Positions 1 through 8,783 are shown, counted from the first letter of the stretch. The stretch is 64,000 nt of DNA from CAVQCX01 sp963711095 (GCA_963711095.1 CAVQCX010000030.1:569506-633505), one strand, 5' to 3'. The notes: generated by a model not told the origin, from the letters alone. A program made the numbers and translations.

Positions 1-1397
1 TGCTTGATGTCCAGCCTGGGCGCATTGCTCAATCCATCCGGGGAAACGTCTGTACCCACGATACGGGTGACTATCGGGTTGACATCCATGGTGATCACCC
101 CGTCTGCGGAGATCTGTGGCGTTACCGTCAGGACCAGCCCTTCGGTGATGGTGTTCGGGGTTTGGGTCACGGTCTGGATAGGGTTATTGTTGGTGGCCAC
201 GATGTTTGTGCTGGTGGTAAAGAAGGTCCGCTCAGTGCCCACCCGGACGATGGCCGACTGGTTGTTGAGGGTGCGTATGCGGGGTTGTGATACCACCTGC
301 ACCTGCCCTTGCTCCTTCAGGGCATTCACGGCCGCGTCTATGCTCTTGACAAAGCTGCTGGGGTTGAACGTGCGGATATAGGCACCGCTCACGGTAGGCG
401 AGAGGGGGTTATTGCCATCGGCCGGATTGGCGATGACGACGTCACTGTTGAGCACCAGGGAGCCGAAGTCGACCTTGTTCCAGTCTATACCCAGGGAGTG
501 GTCGTCATTGAGGGAGACCTCGACCACTTTGACCTGGATGTACACCTGGCGCTTGATACCGTCCTCGACCCGGCTGAGGAATGCCACCACGTTCTGCATG
601 CGCGCGTGGGAGGTGGTGACCTGGATGGTGCCCGACAGCCGATCGATGACCAGACGGCCGGCCGACTCCTTCACCGGGCGGGTCAGGGTGGTGGTGATGT
701 CGGTCTTGCGATCCGTCTGAACAGTGGTTTCCATGGGCCTCTGGCCGCCCTCATAGTCTTGATCGCTGCGCTCGAGGATGCCCTGGAGCTGATCTTCCAA
801 TTCTTTCCAGAAATCAATCTTGTCGCTCTGGTTGATGGTTGACGAGCTGTTACCCGAGGAGCCACTCCCACCCCCGCCGCCGCCACCGCCAGTGCCCCCG
901 CTGGCGAGTGAAGTGGTGGTAGTACTGCTGCCGTTTCCCGAGCGGACCAGACGCAGATAGTTGACGTTGAAGGTCCGGGTCTCCAGGCGACTGACATGCA
1001 GCAGCCCGTCCTCCCACTTCCAGCCCAGGCCGAGGGGCTGGAGGATCGCCTGGACCACCTCCTGCAGGGGCAGGTTGTGCAGATCAACGGTCACCGATCC
1101 TTCCACGTCCTGGTCCACCACGATGTTCAGCTTATAACCACTGGCCAGCTGGGACAGGGCCAGGCGCACCGGCTGCCCCGTCGCCCGGAAACTGTACAGT
1201 TTGGTACCAGCCGCAGTGGACGGCGCCGCAAACTTGGGCATGCGGTCTTTCACGCCGAGTCCGGGAGGTGGGGCAGGTGCAGGCCGGTAGTCCAGATCAC
1301 CGGACGAAACCTGCATGGGTTTTTTGTCAGTTGTGGCGCACCCGGCAGCGAAGACGGTAGCCAGGGCAACAAGGAGAGCGGTGCGCAAAGTGGCCAT
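1..1397 (-). CDS. mshL: MshL-like outer-membrane secretin, 3' end outside window
   Basis: The frame is open from an ATG at 1397 to the left edge, so about 465 codons of the 5' part are visible. The N-terminus has a lipoprotein signal ending in the lipobox-like AAGC, followed by a short-domain region resembling the secretin STN/N0 fold (YSFRATGQPVRLALSQLAS, about residues 52-70). A Ser/Gly-rich linker follows (about residues 155-180), then N1-type and secretin-core segments with typical phrases such as VYIQVKVVEVSLND and QVVSQPRIRTLNNQ. Secretins form the outer-membrane gate for type IV pili. The gene is the last visible member of a leftward MSHA-like operon, 17 bp after mshK. MshL is preferred over PilQ because of the neighbouring MshI/J/K/E/G-like genes. 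Confidence 0.9.
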   Translation of the reverse strand, partial: MATLRTALLVALATVFAAGCATTDKKPMQVSSGDLDYRPAPAPPPGLGVKDRMPKFAAPSTAAGTKLYSFRATGQPVRLALSQLASGYKLNIVVDQDVEGSVTVDLHNLPLQEVVQAILQPLGLGWKWEDGLLHVSRLETRTFNVNYLRLVRSGNGSSTTTTSLASGGTGGGGGGGGSGSSGNSSSTINQSDKIDFWKELEDQLQGILERSDQDYEGGQRPMETTVQTDRKTDITTTLTRPVKESAGRLVIDRLSGTIQVTTSHARMQNVVAFLSRVEDGIKRQVYIQVKVVEVSLNDDHSLGIDWNKVDFGSLVLNSDVVIANPADGNNPLSPTVSGAYIRTFNPSSFVKSIDAAVNALKEQGQVQVVSQPRIRTLNNQSAIVRVGTERTFFTTSTNIVATNNNPIQTVTQTPNTITEGLVLTVTPQISADGVITMDVNPIVTRIVGTDVSPDGLSNAPRLDIK

Positions 1398-1414
1398 GCC
1401 AGTTTCCTGTACGG

Positions 1415-1942
1415 TTAGGGTTTCAGCGAATCGAAGACCTTCCAGAAATCCTGGGTGAGATCGGCTTTGCCGCGCTGGGCGACGGCGGCTTTGTGTACCG
1501 CAGCCGCGCCCGGCCGGGCCGGAGGGGGTAGCTCGTACAGGGGGCGCATCGGCAGACGCCGAATCTCGTGGCCACGCGCCAATAGCACGCCATCGGCAGC
1601 GATACGCCGCACCTCATAACCTGCCACCCGACCGCCTTCCTTGACGGTCCTGCCGTTGATGCTGGCCACGCGCACATATTTGCTGGTCATCACGCTATTC
1701 AGGATGAGGGTGGGCACGGGCACAGCCGGCCGCGGCGGCACATGGGGCAGGAAGGCCTGGAGGCGGATGTCCGGCTGGTCGGCCGACTGGGAGCGGACCG
1801 CCATCGGCGCAGACGGGTCTTCGATCTGCTTCACCGGTGGAATCTGGTAACGACCCGGGGCGCTGACCGACGCGTTGGGAGCGGCGAGCCAGGCGGCAAT
1901 CACCGCGACGGGCAGGGCCGCGAAGGGAGCATAGGGTTGCAT
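1415..1942 (-). CDS. mshK: MshK-like pilus biogenesis protein
   Basis: A 175-residue protein with an N-terminal hydrophobic signal (FAALPVAVIAAWLAAPNASV), so probably exported to the periplasm. The middle (about residues 78-128) reads PTLILNSVMTSKYVRVASING and continues EGGRVAGYEVRRIAADGVLL. This matches the pattern of PilP/MshK/GspC-like small beta domains that contact the secretin. It lies between the MshJ-like gene (8-bp gap) and the secretin gene, which is the MshK position in MSHA operons. Sequence similarity in this family is low, so the name rests on both the short motif and gene order. Confidence 0.75.
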   Translation of the reverse strand: MQPYAPFAALPVAVIAAWLAAPNASVSAPGRYQIPPVKQIEDPSAPMAVRSQSADQPDIRLQAFLPHVPPRPAVPVPTLILNSVMTSKYVRVASINGRTVKEGGRVAGYEVRRIAADGVLLARGHEIRRLPMRPLYELPPPARPGAAAVHKAAVAQRGKADLTQDFWKVFDSLKP

Positions 1943-1950
1943 GGCGATCC

Positions 1951-2418
1951 TCAGCGTTTGACAGAAGCAACAGACGAAGCGGCAGCCAGCTCATCGGAGA
2001 ACATCAGAACCTTGCGGCCCTGCAGATCCACCGCCACCCGGGGTAGAAGGCCGAGCTTTGCATCGGCGTCCTTCCAGGCCACCTGGAAGTGCTTCAGGAA
2101 GAAATACCCGCCCCGCTGGTACAGGGTGCCCAGCAATTCGCCTACCTGGCTGATTTCCTGGGGAGAGAATTCGCTAGTCACGGCAAAGGGTTGCTGCCGC
2201 TCTATCTTCCTGTCCGCCATAGTGGCGATCAGCCTGACGTACTCCTCGGCCCGCCGCTTGGTCGTCTGAGCCTTGGCCTGCGCAGCATCGACGCTGCGCA
2301 GGGCCGCGCGGGCATCCTCCAGACGCTGGGAGGCATAGCTCTGGTAATAGATCCCGGCCCCCAGGACGAGCGCCCCGGCAACCAGGACTTGGGCGGTGGT
2401 GTTGGTGAAGGAGGACAT
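1951..2418 (-). CDS. mshJ: MshJ-like (PilO-type) inner-membrane assembly protein
   Basis: A 155-residue bitopic membrane protein. One transmembrane helix lies near the N-terminus (VLVAGALVLGAGIYYQSY, about residues 11-28). It is followed by an Ala/Arg/Lys-rich coiled-coil segment (about residues 30-75) and a small C-terminal domain. This is the PilO/MshJ layout, in which the protein pairs with a PilN-like partner and links the inner-membrane platform to the secretin. It sits between the minor pilin-like gene (9-bp gap) and mshK. The ATG at 2418 follows a plausible purine-poor leader and no upstream start fits better. The identification is mainly by architecture and context. Confidence 0.7.
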   Translation of the reverse strand: MSSFTNTTAQVLVAGALVLGAGIYYQSYASQRLEDARAALRSVDAAQAKAQTTKRRAEEYVRLIATMADRKIERQQPFAVTSEFSPQEISQVGELLGTLYQRGGYFFLKHFQVAWKDADAKLGLLPRVAVDLQGRKVLMFSDELAAASSVASVKR

Positions 2419-2427
2419 GGATTTGTC

Positions 2428-3483
2428 TCAGTTGGATGTGCAACTACCCGGGATAGAACTACACCGGATGTCGGTACGACCGTCGGTAGGAGACCCATCC
2501 AGGCTTCCCACCGTACCGGTTAGCAGGACCGTACCAGCGCAACTCGCGTCACGAACCTGTATGAACGAGCTTGTTGGCTGACAACCAATTCCCCCACTCG
2601 AACGGGCGTCGATGAGGTAACAGTTCGCCCCAACCACGAGCGCTTTGTTTTGGTTGTCGCCATCGATAATTGACACAAGGTTTTGCCCGGAGGAACAGTA
2701 GGTGAAGCCTCCGCTGCCGCCCCCCCCGGCCGGGCAGCCCATGGCCTCGGCCAGCTCGGCAGGGGTGCGGGTGTAGACCAGGTCGTCGTAATAGCCGGCA
2801 TCCGCGGTACCGGAGTGGATGCGCACCGGGTTCTCGAAGGTGCGGTTGTCAGCCACCGCCGGGTGACAGACCGGGTCGTTGGCCGCGCTGAAGTGGCTGT
2901 TCTCCAGGTTGAGGCAGCGGTCGCTGCCGCGCCCGACCAACACGAAGGCCATGGGGTGGGTTGGCGTGCAGGCGGTGCTGCCGGTATTGGCATTGGTGCT
3001 GGCGCACACCTGCGGATCGAGCGGCGTGGGCGGGGCTGGCAGCGGCGGCGGACTGATGATATTGGCCAGTGCGGTACACAGGGAGTCTCCACCGGGGGCG
3101 TTGATTGCGGCTGCCGTGAGCCTGGGGTTCACGTCATAGGCGAAGGTCATGTTCCGGGCGTCCGTCGTGCGCACGCCCAGCAGGTTCAGGGTGGCTGTTG
3201 GATCGCAGACCTGCGCGGTGACGGAAGTGGGGGTGGGGCTGTAGTCGGGGATTATCTGGGTGCCCGCGGCATTCACACAGGGCGCCGCCTGGTTGACCCG
3301 GATGTAACCCATCAGTGCGTCCCTGGCGACCTCCAGGCTGTTCTGGTCACGCTCGTTCATGGTGTTTTCGTGCACCACCTGGGCCATGGGCACGAATACC
3401 GCGGCGAGGATGCCCACGACGGTCAGCACCAAGGCGATCTCGAGGATGGTGAAGCCGGAGTCGCGGCGAGATGCGCATCTCAT
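2428..3483 (-). CDS. Type IV pilin-like protein (minor pilin of MSHA-like system)
   Basis: The chosen start at 3483 overlaps the mshG stop by four bases (ATGA), which is typical of translational coupling. The frame is open further upstream but only as antisense-like sequence over mshG. The 351-residue product has a prepilin leader ending in Gly followed by FTILEIALVLTVVGILAAV, with the conserved Glu at mature position 5. A prepilin peptidase should therefore process it. The rest is a large, Cys-containing globular domain (about ten cysteines, NPRLTAAAI and GCPAGGGGSGG segments). At 351 residues it is much larger than a typical major pilin, which suggests a minor or tip pilin. No specific Msh letter is assigned. 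Confidence 0.8.
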   Translation of the reverse strand: MRCASRRDSGFTILEIALVLTVVGILAAVFVPMAQVVHENTMNERDQNSLEVARDALMGYIRVNQAAPCVNAAGTQIIPDYSPTPTSVTAQVCDPTATLNLLGVRTTDARNMTFAYDVNPRLTAAAINAPGGDSLCTALANIISPPPLPAPPTPLDPQVCASTNANTGSTACTPTHPMAFVLVGRGSDRCLNLENSHFSAANDPVCHPAVADNRTFENPVRIHSGTADAGYYDDLVYTRTPAELAEAMGCPAGGGGSGGFTYCSSGQNLVSIIDGDNQNKALVVGANCYLIDARSSGGIGCQPTSSFIQVRDASCAGTVLLTGTVGSLDGSPTDGRTDIRCSSIPGSCTSN

Positions 3484-4694
3484 TGGGCAGCTCCCAACTT
3501 GCTGACCATGTCGTATAGCGGTCCGAGCAAGGCCATGATGAAGAACGCAAAGGCACCGCCCATCAGGATCAACATGGCCGGCTCGACGAACTTCGGCAGC
3601 ACGTCCACGAGCGCCTGCACCCGCTCGAAGTGCGTGTCGGCCAGTCTCTGCAACTGCTCGTCCAGATTGCCGGTCTGCTCGCCGATGGACACCATGCGCT
3701 GATCCATCACGGGAAACACATCGCACTGCTTGAACGCCACCGCCAGCATCAATCCGGAGCGCAGGTTGCCCAGCAGGCTGCTCACCCGGGAGGCGAAATA
3801 CTTGTTGCTGACCGTCCTCTGCAGTGTATCCAGGGCCGAGGTGATGACCACGCCGGCCCGGTACATGAGGGCCAGGTACTGATAATAGAAGGCCATCTGG
3901 CCGCTCCGCACCATGCGCCCGAACAAAGGCAGTCGCCACAGGCCATGATCGCTGGCAAGGCGAAAGCGCTCGTTACGGCGGGCGATCACCCAGACGATCG
4001 GAATGGCCACAATGGTGGCCAGCATCCACGGCCAGTAAGCACCGATGAAGTCGCTGATGGCGATGAGCGCCAAGGTGGGGGCCTCCAGCTTCACGTCCAT
4101 GGCCTTGAACAGCTCCACGATCTTGGGCACCACCACAATCATCCAGAAGGCGCCGGCGGCGACAATCACCAGGAAGGTGAAGGCGGGATAGACCAAGGCA
4201 CGCTTGACGGCACTGCGGATGGCCACCACCCGCTCGAGGTGGCGGGCAGCATCCCTCAGCATCCGATCGAGGCCGCCCGACTCCTCACCGATGCGGGCCA
4301 TGCTGATCACCACATCCGGGAAGCGCCCGGACATGCGCATGCTCTCGGACAGCGGGTAGCCGCTCTGCAGGTGCCGGTGGATATCGATGATGGCAGCGCG
4401 CATGACGGGGCTGGCGGTGGATTCCGCCGCATCGGCGAGCGCCCCCTGCAGGTCGATGCCGCCGGAGACGTAATAGGACAGGGTCGTGCAGAGCTCGGCG
4501 ATCTCCAGGGGCTTCGGCTTGCCGCGCAGAAACTCCAGGGTCCGGCCCACCCCGTCAGGGAGCAGGTGGTAACCCACCAGCTGCTCGCCGTGCTGGGAGA
4601 GCTCCTTGTCCAGCTCGTCCAGGCCGCCATACTGTCCGAGGCGCCGGACGCGCTGGCCGCCGCGGTTGAGAGCGGAAGACAGTATGTATGCCAT
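3480..4694 (-). CDS. mshG: MshG-like inner-membrane platform protein (expected separate gene)
   Basis: This is the 404-residue C-terminal part of the preceding fused frame, listed separately because its own ATG at 4694 overlaps the expected mshE stop (TGATG). It has the two repeated GspF domains (about residues 70-190 and 275-400) with GE(E/Q)SGGL/GEQTGNL-like motifs (RIGEESGGLDRML, SIGEQTGNLDEQL) and hydrophobic helices around residues 170, 220 and 380. It should form the inner-membrane platform that the MshE motor turns. Its first 40 residues (MAYILSSALNRGGQRV) are less conserved than in typical PilC/MshG proteins. Confidence 0.8.
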   Translation of the reverse strand: MAYILSSALNRGGQRVRRLGQYGGLDELDKELSQHGEQLVGYHLLPDGVGRTLEFLRGKPKPLEIAELCTTLSYYVSGGIDLQGALADAAESTASPVMRAAIIDIHRHLQSGYPLSESMRMSGRFPDVVISMARIGEESGGLDRMLRDAARHLERVVAIRSAVKRALVYPAFTFLVIVAAGAFWMIVVVPKIVELFKAMDVKLEAPTLALIAISDFIGAYWPWMLATIVAIPIVWVIARRNERFRLASDHGLWRLPLFGRMVRSGQMAFYYQYLALMYRAGVVITSALDTLQRTVSNKYFASRVSSLLGNLRSGLMLAVAFKQCDVFPVMDQRMVSIGEQTGNLDEQLQRLADTHFERVQALVDVLPKFVEPAMLILMGGAFAFFIMALLGPLYDMVSKLGAAQ

Positions 4695-6326
4695 CAGAGC
4701 ACCCGCTCGAATTCGGCGATGTCGGTAATGCCGCGGGACGACCAGGCTGATCCCCGCATCGCTCAGGGTTCGCATGCCGCGCGCCCTGGCGGCCTGCTCG
4801 ATGTCGGCGATGGTGCCGCCCGCGCCGACCAGGGCGAGCAGCTCCCGGTCCATCTGCAGCACCTCGGCAACGGCCGTGCGTCCGATATAGCCCGTCTGGC
4901 GGCACAGCGAACAGCCCGCGTGCTCGAAAATCCGCTCCGGCTCGACCCCGTTCCAGGCCTCCTGACGCTTGGCGGGCCGCTTGCAATGGGGGCAGAGCAG
5001 GCGCAGCAGGCGCTGGGAAACCACACCGCGCATGGTCGAGCCGACGATGTAGTCCTCTACCCCCAGGTCGCGCAGACGCACCACCGCACCCACCGCATCG
5101 TTGGTGTGCACCGTGGAGAAGACCAGGTGGCCGGTCAGGGCGGCCCGCATGGCCAGGACCGCGGTCTCCTCGTCGCGGATCTCGCCGATCAGCATGATGT
5201 CCGGGTCCTGGCGCAGGAAGCTGCGAATGCTGCTGGCAAAACCGATGCCGGCCTTCTCGTTGACCTGCACCTGATGGACCAGAGGCATGGTGTATTCCAC
5301 CGGGTCCTCGATGGTGAGGATATTCTTCTCCCGGGCGTTGATGGTGCGCATGACCGCGTACAGGGTCGTCGTCTTGCCCGAGCCGGTGGGGCCGGAGACC
5401 AGCACTATGCCGTAAGGGGAGCGGGACATCGCGCCGAGAAGCTCGATCTGCACGGAGTCGAGACCGAGGTCCTTCAGCGACAGGAACTCGTGGGAGCCCG
5501 ACAGCACCCGGATCACCATGTTCTCGCCGTTGACCGAAGGGACGATGGAGATGCGCAGGTCGTAGGACTCTTGCAGATAGGTAAAGGCCAGGTGCCCGTC
5601 ATGGGGCCGGTGGGCTTCGGCGATGTCCATGCCGGCCGCCACCTTGAACACCGTGATCAGCCGGGCATGGGTCGAGGCGGGCAGCGTATAGCGCAGCTGC
5701 AGGACGCCGTCCAGGCGGAAGGAGACCAGGGTGGCCAGCTCGGTGGGATTGATGTGCAGATCCGTGGCGGCGTCTTCGATGGCCGAGCTGACCAACAGCT
5801 CCATCAGACGCTCGGCGACGATCTCCCGGCCGGTTACCGCCGCGTGGGCGATGCGCTCGATCTCCTGCTCGATGTGCCTTTCCACCAGATGGTACTGACG
5901 CTGCACCTCCCAGCGCAGGCGCGCCTCCGGCGCCACCATCAGGCGCAGCGGATAGGACGTAAAGCGCTTCAACCGTTCCAGAGCGTTACGCGCATAAGGA
6001 TCGACGCAGGCCACCACCAGCTGGTCTTTCTCGATGTCCAGGGGGAGCAGCCCGTGCTTCTGGGCGAAGGTGGACGGAATCTGGGCCAAGGCTTCCGCGG
6101 AAGCGGTGACCACCAGCATGGGGTGGAAGTCCAGACCCGCCTGTTGGGCCACCACCCGGGCGATATCCCGATCGGTCACGAAACGCAGGCGCAGCATGGT
6201 ATCGCCCAGGCGCTCGCGGGAAACCTGTTGCACCTTCATCGCATAGGCCAGCATGGCCTCGTCGACGACGCCGGCCTGCAGCAGGAGCTGCCCGATGGTC
6301 TTGGAGGTGTCGGCTTCCATGTCCAT
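3480..6326 (-). CDS. mshE: MshE-MshG in one open frame: pilus ATPase fused to platform protein by a frame break
   Basis: Residues 1-530 are a GspE/PilB-type ATPase. An MshEN-like N-terminal region (TIGQLLLQAGVVDEAMLAYA, then RLGDTMLRLRFVTDRDIARV) precedes the motor domain with Walker A GPTGSGKTTT, Walker B LIGEIRDEET and a CxxC pair (CPHC, CSLC) for zinc. The residues after about 545 are a GspF/MshG platform protein with three hydrophobic spans. The natural end of MshE is visible in the next frame (RGITDIAEFERVL then TGA at 4694-4696) and overlaps the MshG ATG at 4692-4694. Removing one base near 4740 restores a 543-residue MshE, so the 948-residue fusion is probably not native. The operon order is MshI, this ORF, then the minor pilin. 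Confidence 0.88.
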   Translation of the reverse strand: MDMEADTSKTIGQLLLQAGVVDEAMLAYAMKVQQVSRERLGDTMLRLRFVTDRDIARVVAQQAGLDFHPMLVVTASAEALAQIPSTFAQKHGLLPLDIEKDQLVVACVDPYARNALERLKRFTSYPLRLMVAPEARLRWEVQRQYHLVERHIEQEIERIAHAAVTGREIVAERLMELLVSSAIEDAATDLHINPTELATLVSFRLDGVLQLRYTLPASTHARLITVFKVAAGMDIAEAHRPHDGHLAFTYLQESYDLRISIVPSVNGENMVIRVLSGSHEFLSLKDLGLDSVQIELLGAMSRSPYGIVLVSGPTGSGKTTTLYAVMRTINAREKNILTIEDPVEYTMPLVHQVQVNEKAGIGFASSIRSFLRQDPDIMLIGEIRDEETAVLAMRAALTGHLVFSTVHTNDAVGAVVRLRDLGVEDYIVGSTMRGVVSQRLLRLLCPHCKRPAKRQEAWNGVEPERIFEHAGCSLCRQTGYIGRTAVAEVLQMDRELLALVGAGGTIADIEQAARARGMRTLSDAGISLVVPRHYRHRRIRAGALMAYILSSALNRGGQRVRRLGQYGGLDELDKELSQHGEQLVGYHLLPDGVGRTLEFLRGKPKPLEIAELCTTLSYYVSGGIDLQGALADAAESTASPVMRAAIIDIHRHLQSGYPLSESMRMSGRFPDVVISMARIGEESGGLDRMLRDAARHLERVVAIRSAVKRALVYPAFTFLVIVAAGAFWMIVVVPKIVELFKAMDVKLEAPTLALIAISDFIGAYWPWMLATIVAIPIVWVIARRNERFRLASDHGLWRLPLFGRMVRSGQMAFYYQYLALMYRAGVVITSALDTLQRTVSNKYFASRVSSLLGNLRSGLMLAVAFKQCDVFPVMDQRMVSIGEQTGNLDEQLQRLADTHFERVQALVDVLPKFVEPAMLILMGGAFAFFIMALLGPLYDMVSKLGAAQ

Positions 6327-6328
6327 GG

Positions 6329-7744
6329 CTAGAAGTCCACCGCTCGGGCCTGGGCATTGACCACCAGCACCACGTTGCGCTGTACACCGGGCTCCGGGGC
6401 GGGCACGTCGAGCCGGCTATCCACCATCTGCAGCCGTTGGCTCAGGCTCTTGATCAGCGCCGCCGAGCTAGCCTCCGCCGCATCGAACTCGGTTTCGGCC
6501 AGCATGATCTCCAGATTGACCAGGAAGGGCTTCTGACCCGGCGGTTGATTGACAGGAGGTCCAGGCCTGCCCCGGGGTGCCGGCTCCGGCTCCACCTGGA
6601 GGGAGCGAATACGAACCTCCTTCGGCACCAGCTGGGTCAGCCAGCCCAGCAGGCGGTCCAGGCGCACCTCGCTGAGACTGTCCCTCTGCACCTGCAAGCC
6701 CTTACGCACGGTCGCCATCGCCTCCTCGCTGGGAAGGATGCGATCGATCTCGGCCAGGGTTCCACGAAGCTTGGCCTGCCGGGCATCGAACTCGGACGCG
6801 GCGCCGAGTGCCTGCAGGTGGTGGAAGCCTCCGTACAGGCCAAACACGACACCCACCAACCCCGCCGCAGCGGCTGCCGGCTTGGCGTAGCGCCAGGCCC
6901 GCACCTGGTCGCGATAGTCTTTTTCCTGGAAATTCCATGCCTCATCCACGAAGGGCAGACCATACAGCTCGGGATCGCGCAACACCGCATTCTCGGGCGT
7001 GCCCTTGCGAGCCCGATACAACTTGGCCAGCCGGCTTTCGAAGACCTGGGCCGCTTTTTCCTGGGCTCGCAGCCCGCGGCCGCACAAGTCGCCCGTGTAC
7101 AACGTAAGAAAAACCTCGCGCTTTTCGCCCCGGTAGCCGGCACTGGTCCGCAGGCTGGCTTCGGCCCGGGCGATAACCACCTGCCGATTCTCGTCGCTGA
7201 CCGCCTCCCTCGTGCGGGCCTGCACCATGCCTTCGGCAACCAGCAGGGAGAGGAGCACGCCCCCCTTTTCCCAGAAGACGATGACCGGCTCGGCCGTGGC
7301 CCTGCGCACCAGGGCGGCAATGGCCAGCTCCAGCGGCACCAGCTGCAGGCAGGGTCGCTGCTGCACGGGCAGCAGCGCGACGGCGACATCCAGATCCTGC
7401 TCGGGCAGGGCCGCGATGTCGGCAGCGATGGTGCGCTCCCGTTTGGCCCGCGTGCGTGCGCGCAGGCGGTAGGCCCCGTCGAAGACCAGCTCCGCGTCCA
7501 GGTGGCGGCGAGCCACCAGGCGCAACATCTTGGGAGAGTCCGCCCCCAGATCCAGCTGCTCGAAATAACTGGCCGGCGAGAACACTGAGGCCCGCATCGG
7601 CCCGGCAAGCTGGGCTGGGGCCCCCTCGCCGGTGCTCAGGATGCGCCGCCCGTCCAGCCTGGCATAGCGCAGCACGGGCTCCCCGTTCTCGCCGGGCACC
7701 ACGGCCAGCAACAGGTCCTTAGCCGACAGCCGAGTCTTGATCAT
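6329..7744 (-). CDS. mshI: MshI-like protein (PilM/PilN-type assembly platform)
   Basis: A 471-residue protein. The first about 290 residues resemble a PilM-like actin-fold cytoplasmic domain (MIKTRLSAKDLLLAVVPG start, then VIVFWEKGGVLLSLLVAEG). One transmembrane helix follows at about residues 291-312 (KPAAAAAGLVGVVFGLYGGF). The periplasmic part has a PilN-like coiled coil and a domain containing VPKEVRIRSLQVEP. MshI proteins combine these PilM- and PilN-like roles and link the ATPase side to MshJ/K. The gene begins the assembly segment and ends 2 bp before the mshE start. Start ATG at 7744. Confidence 0.8.
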   Translation of the reverse strand: MIKTRLSAKDLLLAVVPGENGEPVLRYARLDGRRILSTGEGAPAQLAGPMRASVFSPASYFEQLDLGADSPKMLRLVARRHLDAELVFDGAYRLRARTRAKRERTIAADIAALPEQDLDVAVALLPVQQRPCLQLVPLELAIAALVRRATAEPVIVFWEKGGVLLSLLVAEGMVQARTREAVSDENRQVVIARAEASLRTSAGYRGEKREVFLTLYTGDLCGRGLRAQEKAAQVFESRLAKLYRARKGTPENAVLRDPELYGLPFVDEAWNFQEKDYRDQVRAWRYAKPAAAAAGLVGVVFGLYGGFHHLQALGAASEFDARQAKLRGTLAEIDRILPSEEAMATVRKGLQVQRDSLSEVRLDRLLGWLTQLVPKEVRIRSLQVEPEPAPRGRPGPPVNQPPGQKPFLVNLEIMLAETEFDAAEASSAALIKSLSQRLQMVDSRLDVPAPEPGVQRNVVLVVNAQARAVDF

Positions 7745-7790
7745 CTCGTTTCATCCCCTCGTTCACCGGGCAGCGCGCGCTGTCCGGTCA

Positions 7791-8003
7791 TCAACTTATG
7801 ACCACGCCGATCAACACCACACCGCCTACAACCACCATTCCCATGCCTTGTCTGACTGCCGGTACCAGCGCCTCGGAATCCGCCGGCAGTCCCAGGGACA
7901 ACAGCCACGCGCCCTTGACAACCACCGCGCCGGCGACAATGGTGATCAGCGCCCTCCAGGGGATGCGGCGGATCAGGAGAATCAGTTTCGCCGTCATCCG
8001 CAC
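7791..8003 (-). CDS. Small two-helix membrane protein of unknown function in pilus operon
   Basis: A 70-residue protein with two hydrophobic segments (about residues 16-35 and 51-69: ALITIVAGAVVVKGAWLLSL and GMGMVVVGGVVLIGVVI), separated by a short polar turn. The N-terminus is basic (MRMTAKLILLIRRIP), predicting a cytoplasmic start. An AGGGG tract lies about 9 nt before the ATG. It sits between the major pilin and mshI on the same strand, with 27- and 46-bp gaps, so it is probably co-transcribed. No family is recognised, and a role in pilus assembly is suggested only by location. Confidence 0.55.
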   Translation of the reverse strand: MRMTAKLILLIRRIPWRALITIVAGAVVVKGAWLLSLGLPADSEALVPAVRQGMGMVVVGGVVLIGVVIS

Positions 8004-8030
8004 ATCCCCTGGATCATCACCCCACGGTCG

Positions 8031-8783
8031 TCAAAGAGCCGGCTGGGACATTCGGGTATCGAACTGGTAGCTGACGGCCACGAGCTGGTAATCACCATTT
8101 AGCGATTCGTCGTTAGGCCAAGGCCCACCATTGGCGGTTAAGCCGCCCCCAGCGGAGAAGTAAAGACGAAGACGGCCGCGCCCACCGCCTTTCAGCAAGT
8201 CTGCTTGTAGGTTCTGGGGCCCATCGAGAGCCACATCGAGGCCCTTGGCGAGCCATAGCGGCACACCATAAGCTACGATCATGTTGTATTGGGCACCATC
8301 GGGGGCCGTAAAGGACCCGACGGAGTAATAGTCGCTCAATGTGTGCCTGGCCAGCTCGATGGTGCCGCGGGTCGGATCGACGAGGTTGGCCTTTCTCATG
8401 TCGCCCCAAGCGAGGTTGGCGTCAGTAGTCTCGTTGCCAGACCCTGTCAAACAGTCGCCCGCCGTGTCCGGATCGGGGTCGTTGCTGTAGGCGAGGCCGA
8501 CGTTGTTGTCGGCTATACTCGCCGGGAACCCCGCGTATCCGATGATGCCGTTGTGATCGCAGTCACCAGGCAGGTAACCGGTGCGCTTTTCATCCTCCAA
8601 TATCATGACCTGCAAACCCCTCAGGTCGGCAGTCATCCGCTCGATCTTGGCCTTATTGATCATGTCAGTGCCCTTGAGCACTGCGGCGAGGATGATGCCG
8701 ACGATGACCAGCACGATGGCCAGCTCCACCATTGTGAAGCCCCCCTGGCGCTGGATGTTGTTGAATGATACAGGCTTGATCAT
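8031..8783 (-). CDS. Type IV major pilin-like prepilin (MSHA-type)
   Basis: The ATG at 8783 is preceded by GGAGGAG three bases upstream. An in-frame TTG four codons earlier lies inside that ribosome-binding site and is less likely. The 250-residue product has a 15-residue leader ending in GG, cleaved before FTMVELAIVLVIVGIILAAV, with Glu at mature position 5. The remainder has a Cys pair around GDCDHNG and GDCLTGSG and a C-terminal beta-rich region (RLRLYFSAGGGLTANGG). It is the first gene of the leftward pilus operon, so it is the likely major subunit, although it is longer than common MshA proteins (about 170 residues). A tandem 18-bp repeat lies just upstream. Confidence 0.85.
   Translation of the reverse strand: MIKPVSFNNIQRQGGFTMVELAIVLVIVGIILAAVLKGTDMINKAKIERMTADLRGLQVMILEDEKRTGYLPGDCDHNGIIGYAGFPASIADNNVGLAYSNDPDPDTAGDCLTGSGNETTDANLAWGDMRKANLVDPTRGTIELARHTLSDYYSVGSFTAPDGAQYNMIVAYGVPLWLAKGLDVALDGPQNLQADLLKGGGRGRLRLYFSAGGGLTANGGPWPNDESLNGDYQLVAVSYQFDTRMSQPAL

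Noticed and set aside
3630..6332. A 900-codon rightward open frame opposite mshE/mshG
   Set aside because: It is rich in His, Gln and Gly, has no family signature, and mirrors the codon bias of the real leftward genes. It is an antisense shadow.
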